12,434 nucleotides of DNA, from contig BHEQ01000034.1 of NCBI GenBank assembly GCA_003864535.1, forward strand, positions 1 through 12,434, given 5' to 3'. The position numbers and the translations under genes were made by a program. The DNA is from Gammaproteobacteria bacterium. GTDB taxonomy: Bacteria; Pseudomonadota; Gammaproteobacteria; Cardiobacteriales; Wohlfahrtiimonadaceae. Below the pieces are notes generated by a model. That model was not told the DNA's origin. It did not search any database and saw only the letters and a program-made list of their open reading frames with translations. The stretch's first letter is position 1; the number at the start of each line of letters is the position of its first letter. Positions 5,498-12,434 of the stretch are shown one piece after another.

Positions 5498-8400
5498 ATG
5501 AAAATCATCAAATTACGCTTTAAAAATCTTAACGCACTGTATGGTGAATGGGAGATTGATTTTGAGAATGAAGCATATTTAAGCGATCCTTTTTTCTCGA
5601 TCATAGGCCCAACTGGTGCGGGCAAATCAACTATTTTAGATGCTATTTGTTTAAGTTTATATGGAAGAACCCCACGGCTGGATAAATCTAGTGTGGATAC
5701 CAGCTCCATTATGAGCCAAAATACGGCGCAATGTTTTGCTCAAGTTGCATTTGAAACAGCTCAAGGACGCTTTCAAACCCATTGGTCGCAAAAAAGATCG
5801 CACTCAAAATCTAATGGAAAATTACAAGAACCTAAGCACGAATTATTTAACCTAACAACAAATACAAATATTGCAGTTAAAAAGAAAGAGATTAGTGCCC
5901 ATATAATCCAAATTATAGGTTTAGATTTTCTCCAATTTACACGCGCTATTTTGTTAGCTCAGGGCGAATTTTCAGCTTTTTTAGAAGCAAATAACACTGA
6001 AAAAGGCTTATTGCTTGAAAAAATAACAGGGCTTGATATTTATAGTGATTTATCAAAGTGTTGCTTTGAAGAGCACAAAGCTTATAAAGCTAATCTTAAA
6101 GAGAAAGAAGATTTTTTACGCAATTTTAATATGTTAAGCACAGATGCTTTTAACTCCCTTAAAAATTTGCAGCAGCAAGATAAAGAGCGCGCAAAGCAGC
6201 TTAAAGAGCAATTACAACAATGGCAATATATAGCAAGATTATGGGAAGATGCGCAAACTTTAAACACTAAACTTGACTCTATTAATCAAATATTAAGCGT
6301 TGAATATCTGCAAAAAGAAAACTCAGAACCGCAGCGTTTATGCTTAAACCTTGCTAAAAATGCTAACTTTTTAGAAGCTGATTATCAAACTATTATCAAT
6401 AAATCTAAAGAATTATTAGAGTTAAAGCAAAATATAGAGGATTTAAAAGAAACTATCAACACAAGAACAGACTCTATAAGTTCCCAACAAATTATTTTAG
6501 ATGCTAAGCGCATTGAGAATAAATCATATGAAGATGAGAAAACAAAAACCTTAGATACTATTAAAAAAGTACGCGAACTCGATCTTAAACTAGATCAAGC
6601 GCAGCAATCTACTCAAGAAGTAACTCTTGAATATAGCAAGCTTACATTTTCAATTAATCAACTAGAGCAAGAAGCATTCGAGTTAGAATCAAATAAACAA
6701 GCAAATCAAATAGATTTGAGCCAAGCTCATGCATATTTACACGAGAATAAGTCCTTAGTTGGTTTAAATACTGCCATGTCTGGATTTGAGCATAAGATCA
6801 GGAATATTAAGGATCTTTGCCAGAAAAATATCGAGCTTAACGCAGCTAAAATAGCTCAAGATAGTAAAATAATTATTATCCAACAAGATATTAACTCCAA
6901 ACAAAATAGCTTAGTAAATAAAAGAAATCTCCTGACGCAAATACAAAGTGCGGCAACTGGTGCAGAGCAAGAATTATTCGCTTTAGATTTTGCCTTGGAT
7001 GATATTTTAAAACATAAAAATAAGCTCAATACGCAAGGTTTAGATGTACAACATTTAATTGCGCAACAAAATAAATTAATTGAATTAAATGAAATAGTTT
7101 CAAAAGCAGATACTGATCTAAATACAACTTCAGAGAATGTGCGGCTCCTTGAAGTAAAAATTAAAGAGCTTGAACTTGCATTAGAAGTAGCTAAAAGAAG
7201 CTTATTTTTAGCAGAAGAAAATTCAATTTTAATCTATAAAATACAATCTCTTAAGGATGAGCTTGTTAATCTAAAAGCAGGCAAGCCCTGCCCTTTATGC
7301 GGCTCATTAACTCATCCTTTTGCAATTGATAATCAGTTTAATATATCTGCGGAACATATTAATAATGAAAAATTACAACAAGATAAAATTAGTGTAGAAC
7401 AACTTGGTTTAGATTTAAATAAAACTCAAACTAATCTAGAGTATGATAAAAAAAATCAAGCATTATTAAAAGAACATAAAGCTCAAACCCTACAAAATAT
7501 TGCTAATATTTCAAAGTCTTATATACCTGAATTTGAACTATTATTTTCATCTCAACCGCAAAATAATCAATATGCTCAAGATAATCAAAAAAATTACTTA
7601 GATTTAGAATTATTGCGCAAATATCAAGATGAATTAGCTCAAAAAACATCCGCGCTTGAGGATAAAGTGAATGTTTATAAAGCTCTGGCAACAAAAAAAG
7701 ATGCGACACATGCAGATTACTTAAAAGAAAAAGAACTTTTTGATAACGCTGAAAAGGACTTAGTTCAGATAAAAAATAAGTTTGCAATATGGGTGCAGGA
7801 GGGGCAAAAAAATAAGCACGATTTAGATGCAACTACAACTGACTACGCGCTTATTGCCGCTAAAATAAATGCTGATTTAGATATATTATTAAGCGGCAAG
7901 ACACCGCATAATCAAATTCAAAAAATCTACAAATTACCTTATGAATTAACTACTATTAATAATGCAACTAATAATGGGATTAATAATCAGATTAATAAAG
8001 AGAAATTATTGCAAGATGCTGATCTTTTATTATTAAATCTTCATAAATTAAATAGTGGCTATATAAATACGCAAAATGCGCAGGCTAAGTTAAATGATAA
8101 GCAAAACATACTTCAATCAGATATTGCAAAAAACGTAGCTTTAAAATCTCAACAAGATCTTCACTTAGCTCAATTAACAATAACATTAGGCGCAAGTAAG
8201 CTTAGTTATGAACAATATGCGGCTGCGCGTTTTTTATGTTTTGGCACGCAAATATGCACCGAAGTTGAAAGCAAGCTTACGCTAAAATCGAAACAAATCC
8301 TGCAAGATTTAGACAATATTCAAACTAATTTTACCCAAGAATCAACCAAGCTTTCTGAAAATAAAATACACGAACAAACACTTAAATCTAAGCAAGAAAA

Positions 8401-9322
8401 ATATGAGCATGATTTAAATCTTGCTGAAAATAAGATTTTACAGCTCCTCCAAGAATATGGCTTTGAGAATATTCAAGAACTTGAAAATGCACGCTTAAAT
8501 AAAGATGATTACGAAAAACTAAGCTCTGAAATATCTAAACTTGAGGATAATATAAAAGCTTTAGAGCAGAATAAGCAAGATACAATCACCCAATTAGCAA
8601 GCTTAGATATAAAAAAGGAATCTTTAGAATTAAAGCCGCTTAATCTTGATGAGATAAAAAATAATGTAAATATATATCAAGATGATATAGAAAAAATACA
8701 GCAAGAACTTGGCAAGCATGATGAACAATTAAGCCAACATCAAAACCAAGCTGCAAAACATGCAGAGGCATTGGATGAACTTGAAATCTTAGAGGAGCAA
8801 TATAAGCCAATTTATGCTTTAAATGAACTGATAGGCGCGGCAGATGGGGCTAAATATCGCAATTTTGCTCAAGGTCTTAGTTTCGATATCATGCTGAAAC
8901 TTGCAAATAAATTCTTAGAGATGATCGACCCGCGTTATGAGCTTACAACTCATGCGGCCTATCCTTTTGAGGTTATGGTTACCGATCACTATCAGGCCAA
9001 TATTATACGCTCATCAAAGACTTTATCAGGTGGAGAGCGTTTTATTGTAAGCCTTGCCCTAGCCTTAGGTTTGTCAAAAATGGCGAGCAAAAACATACTT
9101 ATAGAAACATTATTCTTAGATGAGGGTTTTGGTGCGCTCGATCAAGATTCTTTAGAATCCGTCCTTAATGCCTTAAGCAATCTCCAGCAAACAGGAAAAA
9201 TGATCGGAATTATCTCACATGTTGAGAGCATGAAAGAGCGCTTTTCTAATAAAATAGAAATAAGCCCAGGACGGAATGGTATTAGTACAATTTCAGGCCC
9301 TGGGGTTACTCGGAACTTATGA
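5498..9322 (+). CDS. sbcC: Exonuclease SbcCD subunit C (SMC-like ATPase)
   Basis: SbcC is the Rad50-like ATPase that with SbcD cuts hairpins and blocked DNA ends. The 1274-residue product opens with MKIIKLRFKNLNALYGEW, the family N-terminus, then Walker A GPTGAGKS (37-44) and the Q-loop in LLAQGEF (Gln155). Long heptad-rich coiled coil runs from about 180 to 1110, broken by the zinc hook CPLC (598-601). The C-terminal ATPase half has LSGGE (1176-1180), Walker B with Asp1208-Glu1209 and the ALDQDS D-loop. It is longer than the 1048 of E. coli, the extra length being in the coils, which include Asn/Gln-rich repeat tracts. The frame is open from 5459 and has an ATG at 5474, but homology favours 5498. 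Upstream is proA, not sbcD, so the nuclease partner must be elsewhere. Confidence 0.94.
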   Translation: MKIIKLRFKNLNALYGEWEIDFENEAYLSDPFFSIIGPTGAGKSTILDAICLSLYGRTPRLDKSSVDTSSIMSQNTAQCFAQVAFETAQGRFQTHWSQKRSHSKSNGKLQEPKHELFNLTTNTNIAVKKKEISAHIIQIIGLDFLQFTRAILLAQGEFSAFLEANNTEKGLLLEKITGLDIYSDLSKCCFEEHKAYKANLKEKEDFLRNFNMLSTDAFNSLKNLQQQDKERAKQLKEQLQQWQYIARLWEDAQTLNTKLDSINQILSVEYLQKENSEPQRLCLNLAKNANFLEADYQTIINKSKELLELKQNIEDLKETINTRTDSISSQQIILDAKRIENKSYEDEKTKTLDTIKKVRELDLKLDQAQQSTQEVTLEYSKLTFSINQLEQEAFELESNKQANQIDLSQAHAYLHENKSLVGLNTAMSGFEHKIRNIKDLCQKNIELNAAKIAQDSKIIIIQQDINSKQNSLVNKRNLLTQIQSAATGAEQELFALDFALDDILKHKNKLNTQGLDVQHLIAQQNKLIELNEIVSKADTDLNTTSENVRLLEVKIKELELALEVAKRSLFLAEENSILIYKIQSLKDELVNLKAGKPCPLCGSLTHPFAIDNQFNISAEHINNEKLQQDKISVEQLGLDLNKTQTNLEYDKKNQALLKEHKAQTLQNIANISKSYIPEFELLFSSQPQNNQYAQDNQKNYLDLELLRKYQDELAQKTSALEDKVNVYKALATKKDATHADYLKEKELFDNAEKDLVQIKNKFAIWVQEGQKNKHDLDATTTDYALIAAKINADLDILLSGKTPHNQIQKIYKLPYELTTINNATNNGINNQINKEKLLQDADLLLLNLHKLNSGYINTQNAQAKLNDKQNILQSDIAKNVALKSQQDLHLAQLTITLGASKLSYEQYAAARFLCFGTQICTEVESKLTLKSKQILQDLDNIQTNFTQESTKLSENKIHEQTLKSKQEKYEHDLNLAENKILQLLQEYGFENIQELENARLNKDDYEKLSSEISKLEDNIKALEQNKQDTITQLASLDIKKESLELKPLNLDEIKNNVNIYQDDIEKIQQELGKHDEQLSQHQNQAAKHAEALDELEILEEQYKPIYALNELIGAADGAKYRNFAQGLSFDIMLKLANKFLEMIDPRYELTTHAAYPFEVMVTDHYQANIIRSSKTLSGGERFIVSLALALGLSKMASKNILIETLFLDEGFGALDQDSLESVLNALSNLQQTGKMIGIISHVESMKERFSNKIEISPGRNGISTISGPGVTRNL
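7559..7594 (+). repeat. Two 18-bp imperfect repeats within sbcC
   Basis: Two adjacent 18-base units, both starting CAA-RAT-AAT-CAA, encode Q-N-N-Q-Y-A and Q-D-N-Q-K-N (residues 688-699). They lie in the coiled-coil arm after the zinc hook and are weakly conserved in their last six bases. Confidence 0.5.
7952..7999 (+). repeat. Four 12-bp tandem repeats within sbcC
   Basis: Four consecutive 12-base units share the end A(T/C)TAATAAT and vary in the first codon, starting at 7952, 7964, 7976 and 7988. They encode x-I/T-N-N four times (residues 819-834; the last copy ends N-K). The Asn-rich stretch interrupts the heptad pattern of the second coiled-coil arm and is probably a flexible loop. Confidence 0.8.
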
Positions 9323-9330
9323 AAATAAAA

Positions 9331-9867
9331 TTAAAGCTCGCTCAAGGATAAGCCTAATTTATCTTTATCCGAAAGCTGAAAATCCATGCCAATTTGTGGC
9401 CAAATAATACCAACAGATGGATCATCCCAAGATAAGCAGCCCTCTACACTTGGATTATAATAATCTGTGCATTTATACTCAAAATCGGCTCTATCAGAAA
9501 TAACAAGAAAGCCATGCGCCAATCCTTGCGGCACCCAAAATTGGGTTTTATTATCTTCCGAAAGAATAAGTCCTTCCCATTGACCAAAAGTTGGTGAGTC
9601 TTTACGAATATCTACCGCAACATCAAAAACACTCCCGCGCACAACTCGGGTTAATTTGCCCTGTGGGTTTTCTTTTTGAAAGTGGAGGCCACGTAAAACG
9701 CCTTTTTGTGAGCTTGAATGATTATCTTGTACAAAATTAAGGGAGATTCCTAAAGCTTGTTCATAGCGCTTTTTTTCAAAAGTTTCTAAAAAAAATCCAC
9801 GTTCATCTCCAAATACTTTAGGTTGAATTATCTTAACATCATGAATTTTAGTATTAATAATTTGCAC
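9331..9867 (-). CDS. rmlC: dTDP-4-dehydrorhamnose 3,5-epimerase RmlC
   Basis: RmlC epimerises dTDP-4-dehydro-6-deoxy-D-glucose at C3 and C5 to dTDP-4-dehydro-L-rhamnose, the third step of dTDP-rhamnose synthesis. The 178-residue cupin protein is of normal length. Key blocks are PKVFGDERGFFLETF (16-30), RGLHFQ with the conserved catalytic histidine (His62), VFDVAVDIR (80-88), WVPQGLAHGFL (111-121) and YKCTDYY (131-137), the strip with the conserved tyrosine. The start is GTG at 9867, which shares its G with the TAG stop of rmlA (TAGTG), so translation is coupled. It is the last gene of the minus-strand rml run and ends 8 bases from the converging sbcC. Confidence 0.95.
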   Translation of the reverse strand: MQIINTKIHDVKIIQPKVFGDERGFFLETFEKKRYEQALGISLNFVQDNHSSSQKGVLRGLHFQKENPQGKLTRVVRGSVFDVAVDIRKDSPTFGQWEGLILSEDNKTQFWVPQGLAHGFLVISDRADFEYKCTDYYNPSVEGCLSWDDPSVGIIWPQIGMDFQLSDKDKLGLSLSEL

Positions 9868-10742
9868 TAAGAAATTTTCCCATTGGCTAAACGCAACATA
9901 TATTGACCATAGCCTGTTTTAATTAGTATTTCTGCACGAACTCGAAGCTCATCTTGTGATATCCAGCCTTTGCGATAAGCAATCTCCTCCAAACAAGCTA
10001 TTTTAAGACCTTGACGATGTTCTATAGTTTGCACAAATTGGGAGGCTTCCATTAAACTATCATGCGTGCCTGTATCAAGCCATGCAAATCCGCGTCCCAA
10101 TAATTCCACCTTAAGATTGCCTTGCTTTAAATACATCTCATTAAGGCTTGTAATCTCAAGCTCGCCACGATGCGAGGGTTTAACTTGTTTTGCCATTTCA
10201 ACAACATGCTCATCATAAAAATATAAACCTGTTACCGCCCAGTTTGATTTTGCGACTTCTGGTTTTTCTTCAATTGAGAGCACATTAAAATCATTATCAA
10301 ATTCAACCACTCCAAAACGTTGCGGATCGCGCACTTGATATCCAAAAATAGTCGCACCTGCGGGATTTTTTACGGCACGTTCAAGCTTACGCCCGAAACT
10401 TTCGCCAAAATAAATATTATCGCCTAAAACCAAACAGCAACTATTATTATCAATAAAGTCTTCACCAATAATGAAAGCTTGAGCTAAACCATCTGGACTA
10501 GCTTGAATTTTATAGCTTAAATTAATCCCAAAATCGCTACCATCACCAAGTAAACGCTTAAAGCTTGCATTATCTTCTGGGGTTGTAATAATAAGTATCT
10601 CACGAATACCAGCAAGCATTAACACTGAGATAGGGTAATAAATCATTGGTTTATCATAAATAGGCAATAACTGTTTAGAAACCCCTTTGGTGATTGGATA
10701 TAAACGCGAGCCTGATCCTCCTGCTAATACAATACCTTTCAT
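9867..10742 (-). CDS. rmlA: Glucose-1-phosphate thymidylyltransferase RmlA
   Basis: RmlA joins glucose-1-phosphate and dTTP to give dTDP-glucose, the committed and feedback-controlled step of the pathway. The 291-residue product is of usual length. It starts MKGIVLAGGSGSRLYPIT, the nucleotide-binding loop (LAGGSGSRL, 6-14), followed by KQLLPIYDKPMIYYP (23-37), a substrate block IQASPDGLAQAF (79-90), LVLGDNI with the metal-binding aspartate (Asp108), SIEEKP, and AWLDTGTHDSL near the C-terminus. The ATG is preceded by AGAGGA (10747-10752 on the minus strand), a good ribosome binding site. It lies 82 bases after rmlB, separated by a hairpin, and overlaps rmlC by one base. Confidence 0.96.
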   Translation of the reverse strand: MKGIVLAGGSGSRLYPITKGVSKQLLPIYDKPMIYYPISVLMLAGIREILIITTPEDNASFKRLLGDGSDFGINLSYKIQASPDGLAQAFIIGEDFIDNNSCCLVLGDNIYFGESFGRKLERAVKNPAGATIFGYQVRDPQRFGVVEFDNDFNVLSIEEKPEVAKSNWAVTGLYFYDEHVVEMAKQVKPSHRGELEITSLNEMYLKQGNLKVELLGRGFAWLDTGTHDSLMEASQFVQTIEHRQGLKIACLEEIAYRKGWISQDELRVRAEILIKTGYGQYMLRLANGKIS

Positions 10743-10764
10743 CGCATCCTCTTACTAATAATTA

Positions 10765-10797
10765 AAAACTAAACTAAACTAAAAAATAATAATAATA
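10765..10797. repeat. Short AT-rich tandem repeats in the rmlB-rmlA gap
   Basis: AAACT occurs three times in tandem around 10766-10780, followed by AAT units to about 10797. On the minus strand these form a long T-rich leader between the rmlB hairpin and the rmlA ribosome binding site. Such tracts are prone to length change and could affect rmlA expression; this is inference. Confidence 0.5.
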
Positions 10798-10801
10798 AAC
10801 C

Positions 10802-10820
10802 TTGGGGAATAATTCCCCAA
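10802..10820 (-). terminator. Palindrome just after rmlB, terminator-like
   Basis: TTGGGGAAT-A-ATTCCCCAA is a perfect dyad starting 4 bases after the rmlB stop. In RNA the GGGG/CCCC stem would close a small AT loop. On the minus strand it is followed by a T-rich but interrupted stretch (GGTTTATTATTATT then TTTTTT), so it may be a weak terminator or an mRNA end-protecting hairpin that lowers rmlA and rmlC relative to rmlB. Confidence 0.5.
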
Positions 10821-10824
10821 ACCC

Positions 10825-11889
10825 CTAGTTTGAAATAATTCCAATCCTTTGTTTATATGAGCCATCTTTAATATCATCAACCCATGCTTGATTTTCTAGA
10901 TACCACACTACAGTTTTACGCATTCCTGTCTCAAAAGTCTCTTTTGGCTTCCAACCTAATTCATTTTCAATTTTTGAGGCATCAATAGCATAGCGCAAAT
11001 CGTGCCCAGGACGATCTTCAACATAGCTGATTAAGTCTTTATAATATTCAATATTGTTAGGTTTATCTGGAGCAAGCTCCTCTAAAAGATTGCAAATAAT
11101 ATTAACTACTTCAATATTTTGCTTCTCATTATGCCCACCAATATTATATGTCTCACCAATTTTGCCACAAGTAAGCACTTCATATAAAGCGGCAGCATGA
11201 TCCTCAACATACAACCAATCACGTACTTGATCACCCTTGCCATACACGGGCAAAGCTTCACCTTTTAGGGCATTTAAAATCATCAAAGGGACTAGTTTCT
11301 CGGGAAAATGAAATGGACCATAATTATTAGAGCAATTAGTAATAATAGTTGGCAGACCAAAAGTACGCAGCCACGCCCGAACTAAATGATCACTCGCAGC
11401 TTTGGATGCTGAATATGGCGAGCTTGGCGCGTAGGGAGTTGTCTCCGTAAATAAATCATCAGCCCCATGTAAATCACCATAAACCTCATCAGTTGAAATA
11501 TGATGAAAGCGAAAATTAGACTTTTTAGCGATAGGTAATCCTGCAAAGTAGTGCCGCGCTGCTTCTAATAAAGTATAAGTACCTATAATATTAGTTTGCA
11601 TAAACTCAGCTGGACCTTCTATCGAGCGATCAACATGGCTTTCTGCGGCTAAGTGCATAATCATATCAGGCTGATGTTTAACTAGAATCTTTTGAAGGGC
11701 TAGCGCATCGCAAATATCTGCTTTCTCAAAAATATAGCGTGGGTTACTCGAAATTGATTTTAAAGAGTTGAGATTGCCTGCATAAGTAAGCTTATCTAAA
11801 TTAATAACTTTGTTTTGAGTGTTGTTAATTATATGCCTAATAACCGCCGACCCAATAAAACCTGCTCCACCTGTAACTAATATTTTCAT
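10825..11889 (-). CDS. rmlB: dTDP-glucose 4,6-dehydratase RmlB
   Basis: RmlB converts dTDP-glucose to dTDP-4-dehydro-6-deoxyglucose using bound NAD. The 354-residue product is an extended short-chain dehydrogenase. It has the Rossmann motif GGAGFIG (7-13), LDKLTYAGN typical of sugar-nucleotide dehydratases, HLAAESHVDRSI (79-90), and the dehydratase triad Thr133-Asp134-Glu135 in STDEVYG. Catalytic Tyr159 and Lys163 sit in SPYSASKAASD, and NNYGPFHFPEKLVP follows. The ATG at 11889 begins the conserved MKILVTGGAGFIG, with a weak CAGG five bases upstream. It is the first gene of the rml run, with its own candidate promoter. RmlD, which completes dTDP-L-rhamnose, is not in the window, so another dTDP-deoxysugar cannot be excluded. 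Confidence 0.96.
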   Translation of the reverse strand: MKILVTGGAGFIGSAVIRHIINNTQNKVINLDKLTYAGNLNSLKSISSNPRYIFEKADICDALALQKILVKHQPDMIMHLAAESHVDRSIEGPAEFMQTNIIGTYTLLEAARHYFAGLPIAKKSNFRFHHISTDEVYGDLHGADDLFTETTPYAPSSPYSASKAASDHLVRAWLRTFGLPTIITNCSNNYGPFHFPEKLVPLMILNALKGEALPVYGKGDQVRDWLYVEDHAAALYEVLTCGKIGETYNIGGHNEKQNIEVVNIICNLLEELAPDKPNNIEYYKDLISYVEDRPGHDLRYAIDASKIENELGWKPKETFETGMRKTVVWYLENQAWVDDIKDGSYKQRIGIISN

Positions 11890-11926
11890 AAAAACCTGTT
11901 TTTGATTGTGTTAATTAAAGGTCTTT

Positions 11927-11956
11927 ATTTTAGCATTAAAAAGCCTCACCTCCAAA
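11927..11956 (-). promoter_or_regulatory. Candidate promoter for the rmlBAC genes
   Basis: On the minus strand TTTGGA (11956-11951) is followed after 18 bases by TAAAAT (11932-11927), with TG-C directly before it, an extended -10. Transcription would start about 30 bases before the rmlB ATG. The -35 lies in the loop of the terminator-like hairpin at 11941-11981, placing terminator and promoter back to back. Confidence 0.5.
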
Positions 11957-11981
11957 CATCTCGTCGTCTAGGGTAAGGCTT
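11941..11981 (-). terminator. Terminator-like hairpin upstream of rmlB
   Basis: AAGCCT and AGGCTT at the two ends pair perfectly, with three more pairs (ACC/GGT) after one mismatch, around a loop of about 20 bases. On the minus strand the stem runs into TTTTT then AATGC. It could end transcripts from the manB side before the rmlB promoter. The long loop makes it less typical than a tight intrinsic terminator. Confidence 0.45.
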
Positions 11982-12000
11982 ATTAAATCTATAAATTTTA

Positions 12001-12118
12001 TGTAAGTACTTAGCAGCAAATGCCATTAAGTTAAGGATTTAAAAGAACCCCTCCCAACTTCCCCTTCACAGGGGAGGAGCTTTAAAAGTCCTCCTGCGAA
12101 GGGGTATTTAGGGGAGAG
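12001..12118 (-). repeat. G/C-run palindromic repeat, copy B
   Basis: This is the second copy of the repeat seen at 11-118, here in opposite orientation. The CCCCTTCACAGGGG hairpin (12061-12074), the 16-base block at 12076-12091 and the flank at 12001-12017 all match copy A on the reverse strand. Unlike copy A, one arm of a 15-base inverted repeat (12022-12036) lies between the flank and the core. It fills most of the 265-base gap between manB and rmlB and has no coding content. Confidence 0.85.
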
Positions 12119-12136
12119 AAGCCTTAACTTAATGGC
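12022..12136. mobile_element. MITE-like unit with 15-bp terminal inverted repeats
   Basis: GCCATTAAGTTAAGG at 12022-12036 is the perfect reverse complement of 12122-12136. Together they bracket the G/C-run core of copy B, a 115-base unit. Terminal inverted repeats around a palindromic, non-coding core are typical of miniature mobile elements, but no clear target duplication was found and no transposase is present. It could instead be one large cruciform or a terminator downstream of manB. Confidence 0.5.
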
Positions 12137-12154
12137 GTTGAAGGCAAGCAGATT

Positions 12155-12434
12155 CTATCTTTTTAAAATATCTAAAATAATCTGCGTTTTCTCAGTTAAT
12201 AGATTTTTATTTGCGCGGGTTTCTACATTTAAGCGTACTACTGGTTCGGTATTTGAGGTACGTAGATTAAAGCGCCATTGGTCAAGTTCGATGCTAATTC
12301 CATCTGTTTCATCTAGTTTTGCAATACCGCTATTTAAATCTGCGGCAAAATGATCTCGAACATTTGCAATTGCTTTTTGGGCATCAGCAAGTTTAAGATT
12401 AATCTCACCAGAATTTGGATAAGCGGTAATACAA
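12155..12434 (-). CDS. manB: Phosphomannomutase, C-terminal part (cut by window edge)
   Basis: This is the last 92 residues of an alpha-D-phosphohexomutase; the gene starts beyond the right edge. The enzyme interconverts mannose-6-phosphate and mannose-1-phosphate on the way to GDP-mannose. The fragment holds NSGEINLKLAD and the domain-4 phosphate-binding loop in WRFNLRTSNTEPVVRLNVE. That form (R-T-S-N-T-E-P-V-V-R-L-N-V-E) is of the ManB/CpsG class rather than AlgC or Pgm. It ends with TAG at 12157-12155. Same-strand position next to rmlBAC suggests a shared surface-polysaccharide role, but copy B and a terminator-like hairpin separate it from rmlB. Confidence 0.88.
   Translation of the reverse strand, partial: CITAYPNSGEINLKLADAQKAIANVRDHFAADLNSGIAKLDETDGISIELDQWRFNLRTSNTEPVVRLNVETRANKNLLTEKTQIILDILKR

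Noticed and set aside
7503..7832. Minus-strand open frame of 109 codons inside sbcC
   Set aside because: It lies opposite the well-supported sbcC coding frame, has no recognisable motif, and is expected by chance in this AT-rich, low-complexity sequence.
11902..11915. TTGAT-TGTG-TTAAT upstream of rmlB as an FNR site
   Set aside because: Only one half-site fits, and it lies downstream of the candidate promoter, just before the gene.
12132..12353. Plus-strand open frame of 73 codons near the right edge
   Set aside because: It is the antisense of the manB 3' end, which has a clear phosphomutase signature on the minus strand.

Overview
The window looks like chromosomal DNA from an AT-rich gammaproteobacterium (about one third GC by eye). 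This rests on protein types: an FNR with the four iron-sulphur cysteines and the VETVSR recognition helix, CmoM (a tRNA wobble-uridine methyltransferase best known from gammaproteobacteria), and SufC/SufD and SbcC of proteobacterial type. I cannot name a genus. No phage genes, transposase, CRISPR array, tRNA or rRNA was seen.

Layout. Positions 1-254 hold a G/C-run palindromic repeat (copy A), a small hairpin and a candidate promoter. Then, on the plus strand, come sufC and sufD (overlapping by 8 bases) and cmoM, probably one transcript. A gene-free gap of about 290 bases holds a 16-base near-perfect dyad and a candidate promoter before fnr. proA and sbcC follow, sbcC starting 4 bases after proA stops. 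sbcC converges on the minus-strand dTDP-sugar genes rmlB-rmlA-rmlC with only 8 bases between stop codons. Between rmlB and the right edge lie a promoter, a terminator-like hairpin and copy B of the repeat, here bracketed by a perfect 15-base inverted repeat. At the edge is the 3' end of a minus-strand phosphomannomutase gene (manB/cpsG type).

Function. SufC and SufD form part of the SufBCD Fe-S scaffold, and FNR is an oxygen sensor that needs such a cluster, but sufB, sufS, sufE and sufA are not in the window. ProA makes glutamate semialdehyde for proline. SbcC is the long ATPase of the SbcCD nuclease, yet no sbcD adjoins it. RmlA, RmlB and RmlC make dTDP-4-dehydro-L-rhamnose; rmlD is absent here. 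With manB they suggest a surface-polysaccharide nucleotide-sugar region.

The genes are ordinary core functions, and I see no convincing new defence or mobile system. The least explained signals are (a) the inverted pair of palindromic repeats about 12 kb apart, one carrying 15-base terminal inverted repeats, and (b) short in-frame tandem repeats inside three conserved proteins (CmoM, ProA, SbcC).
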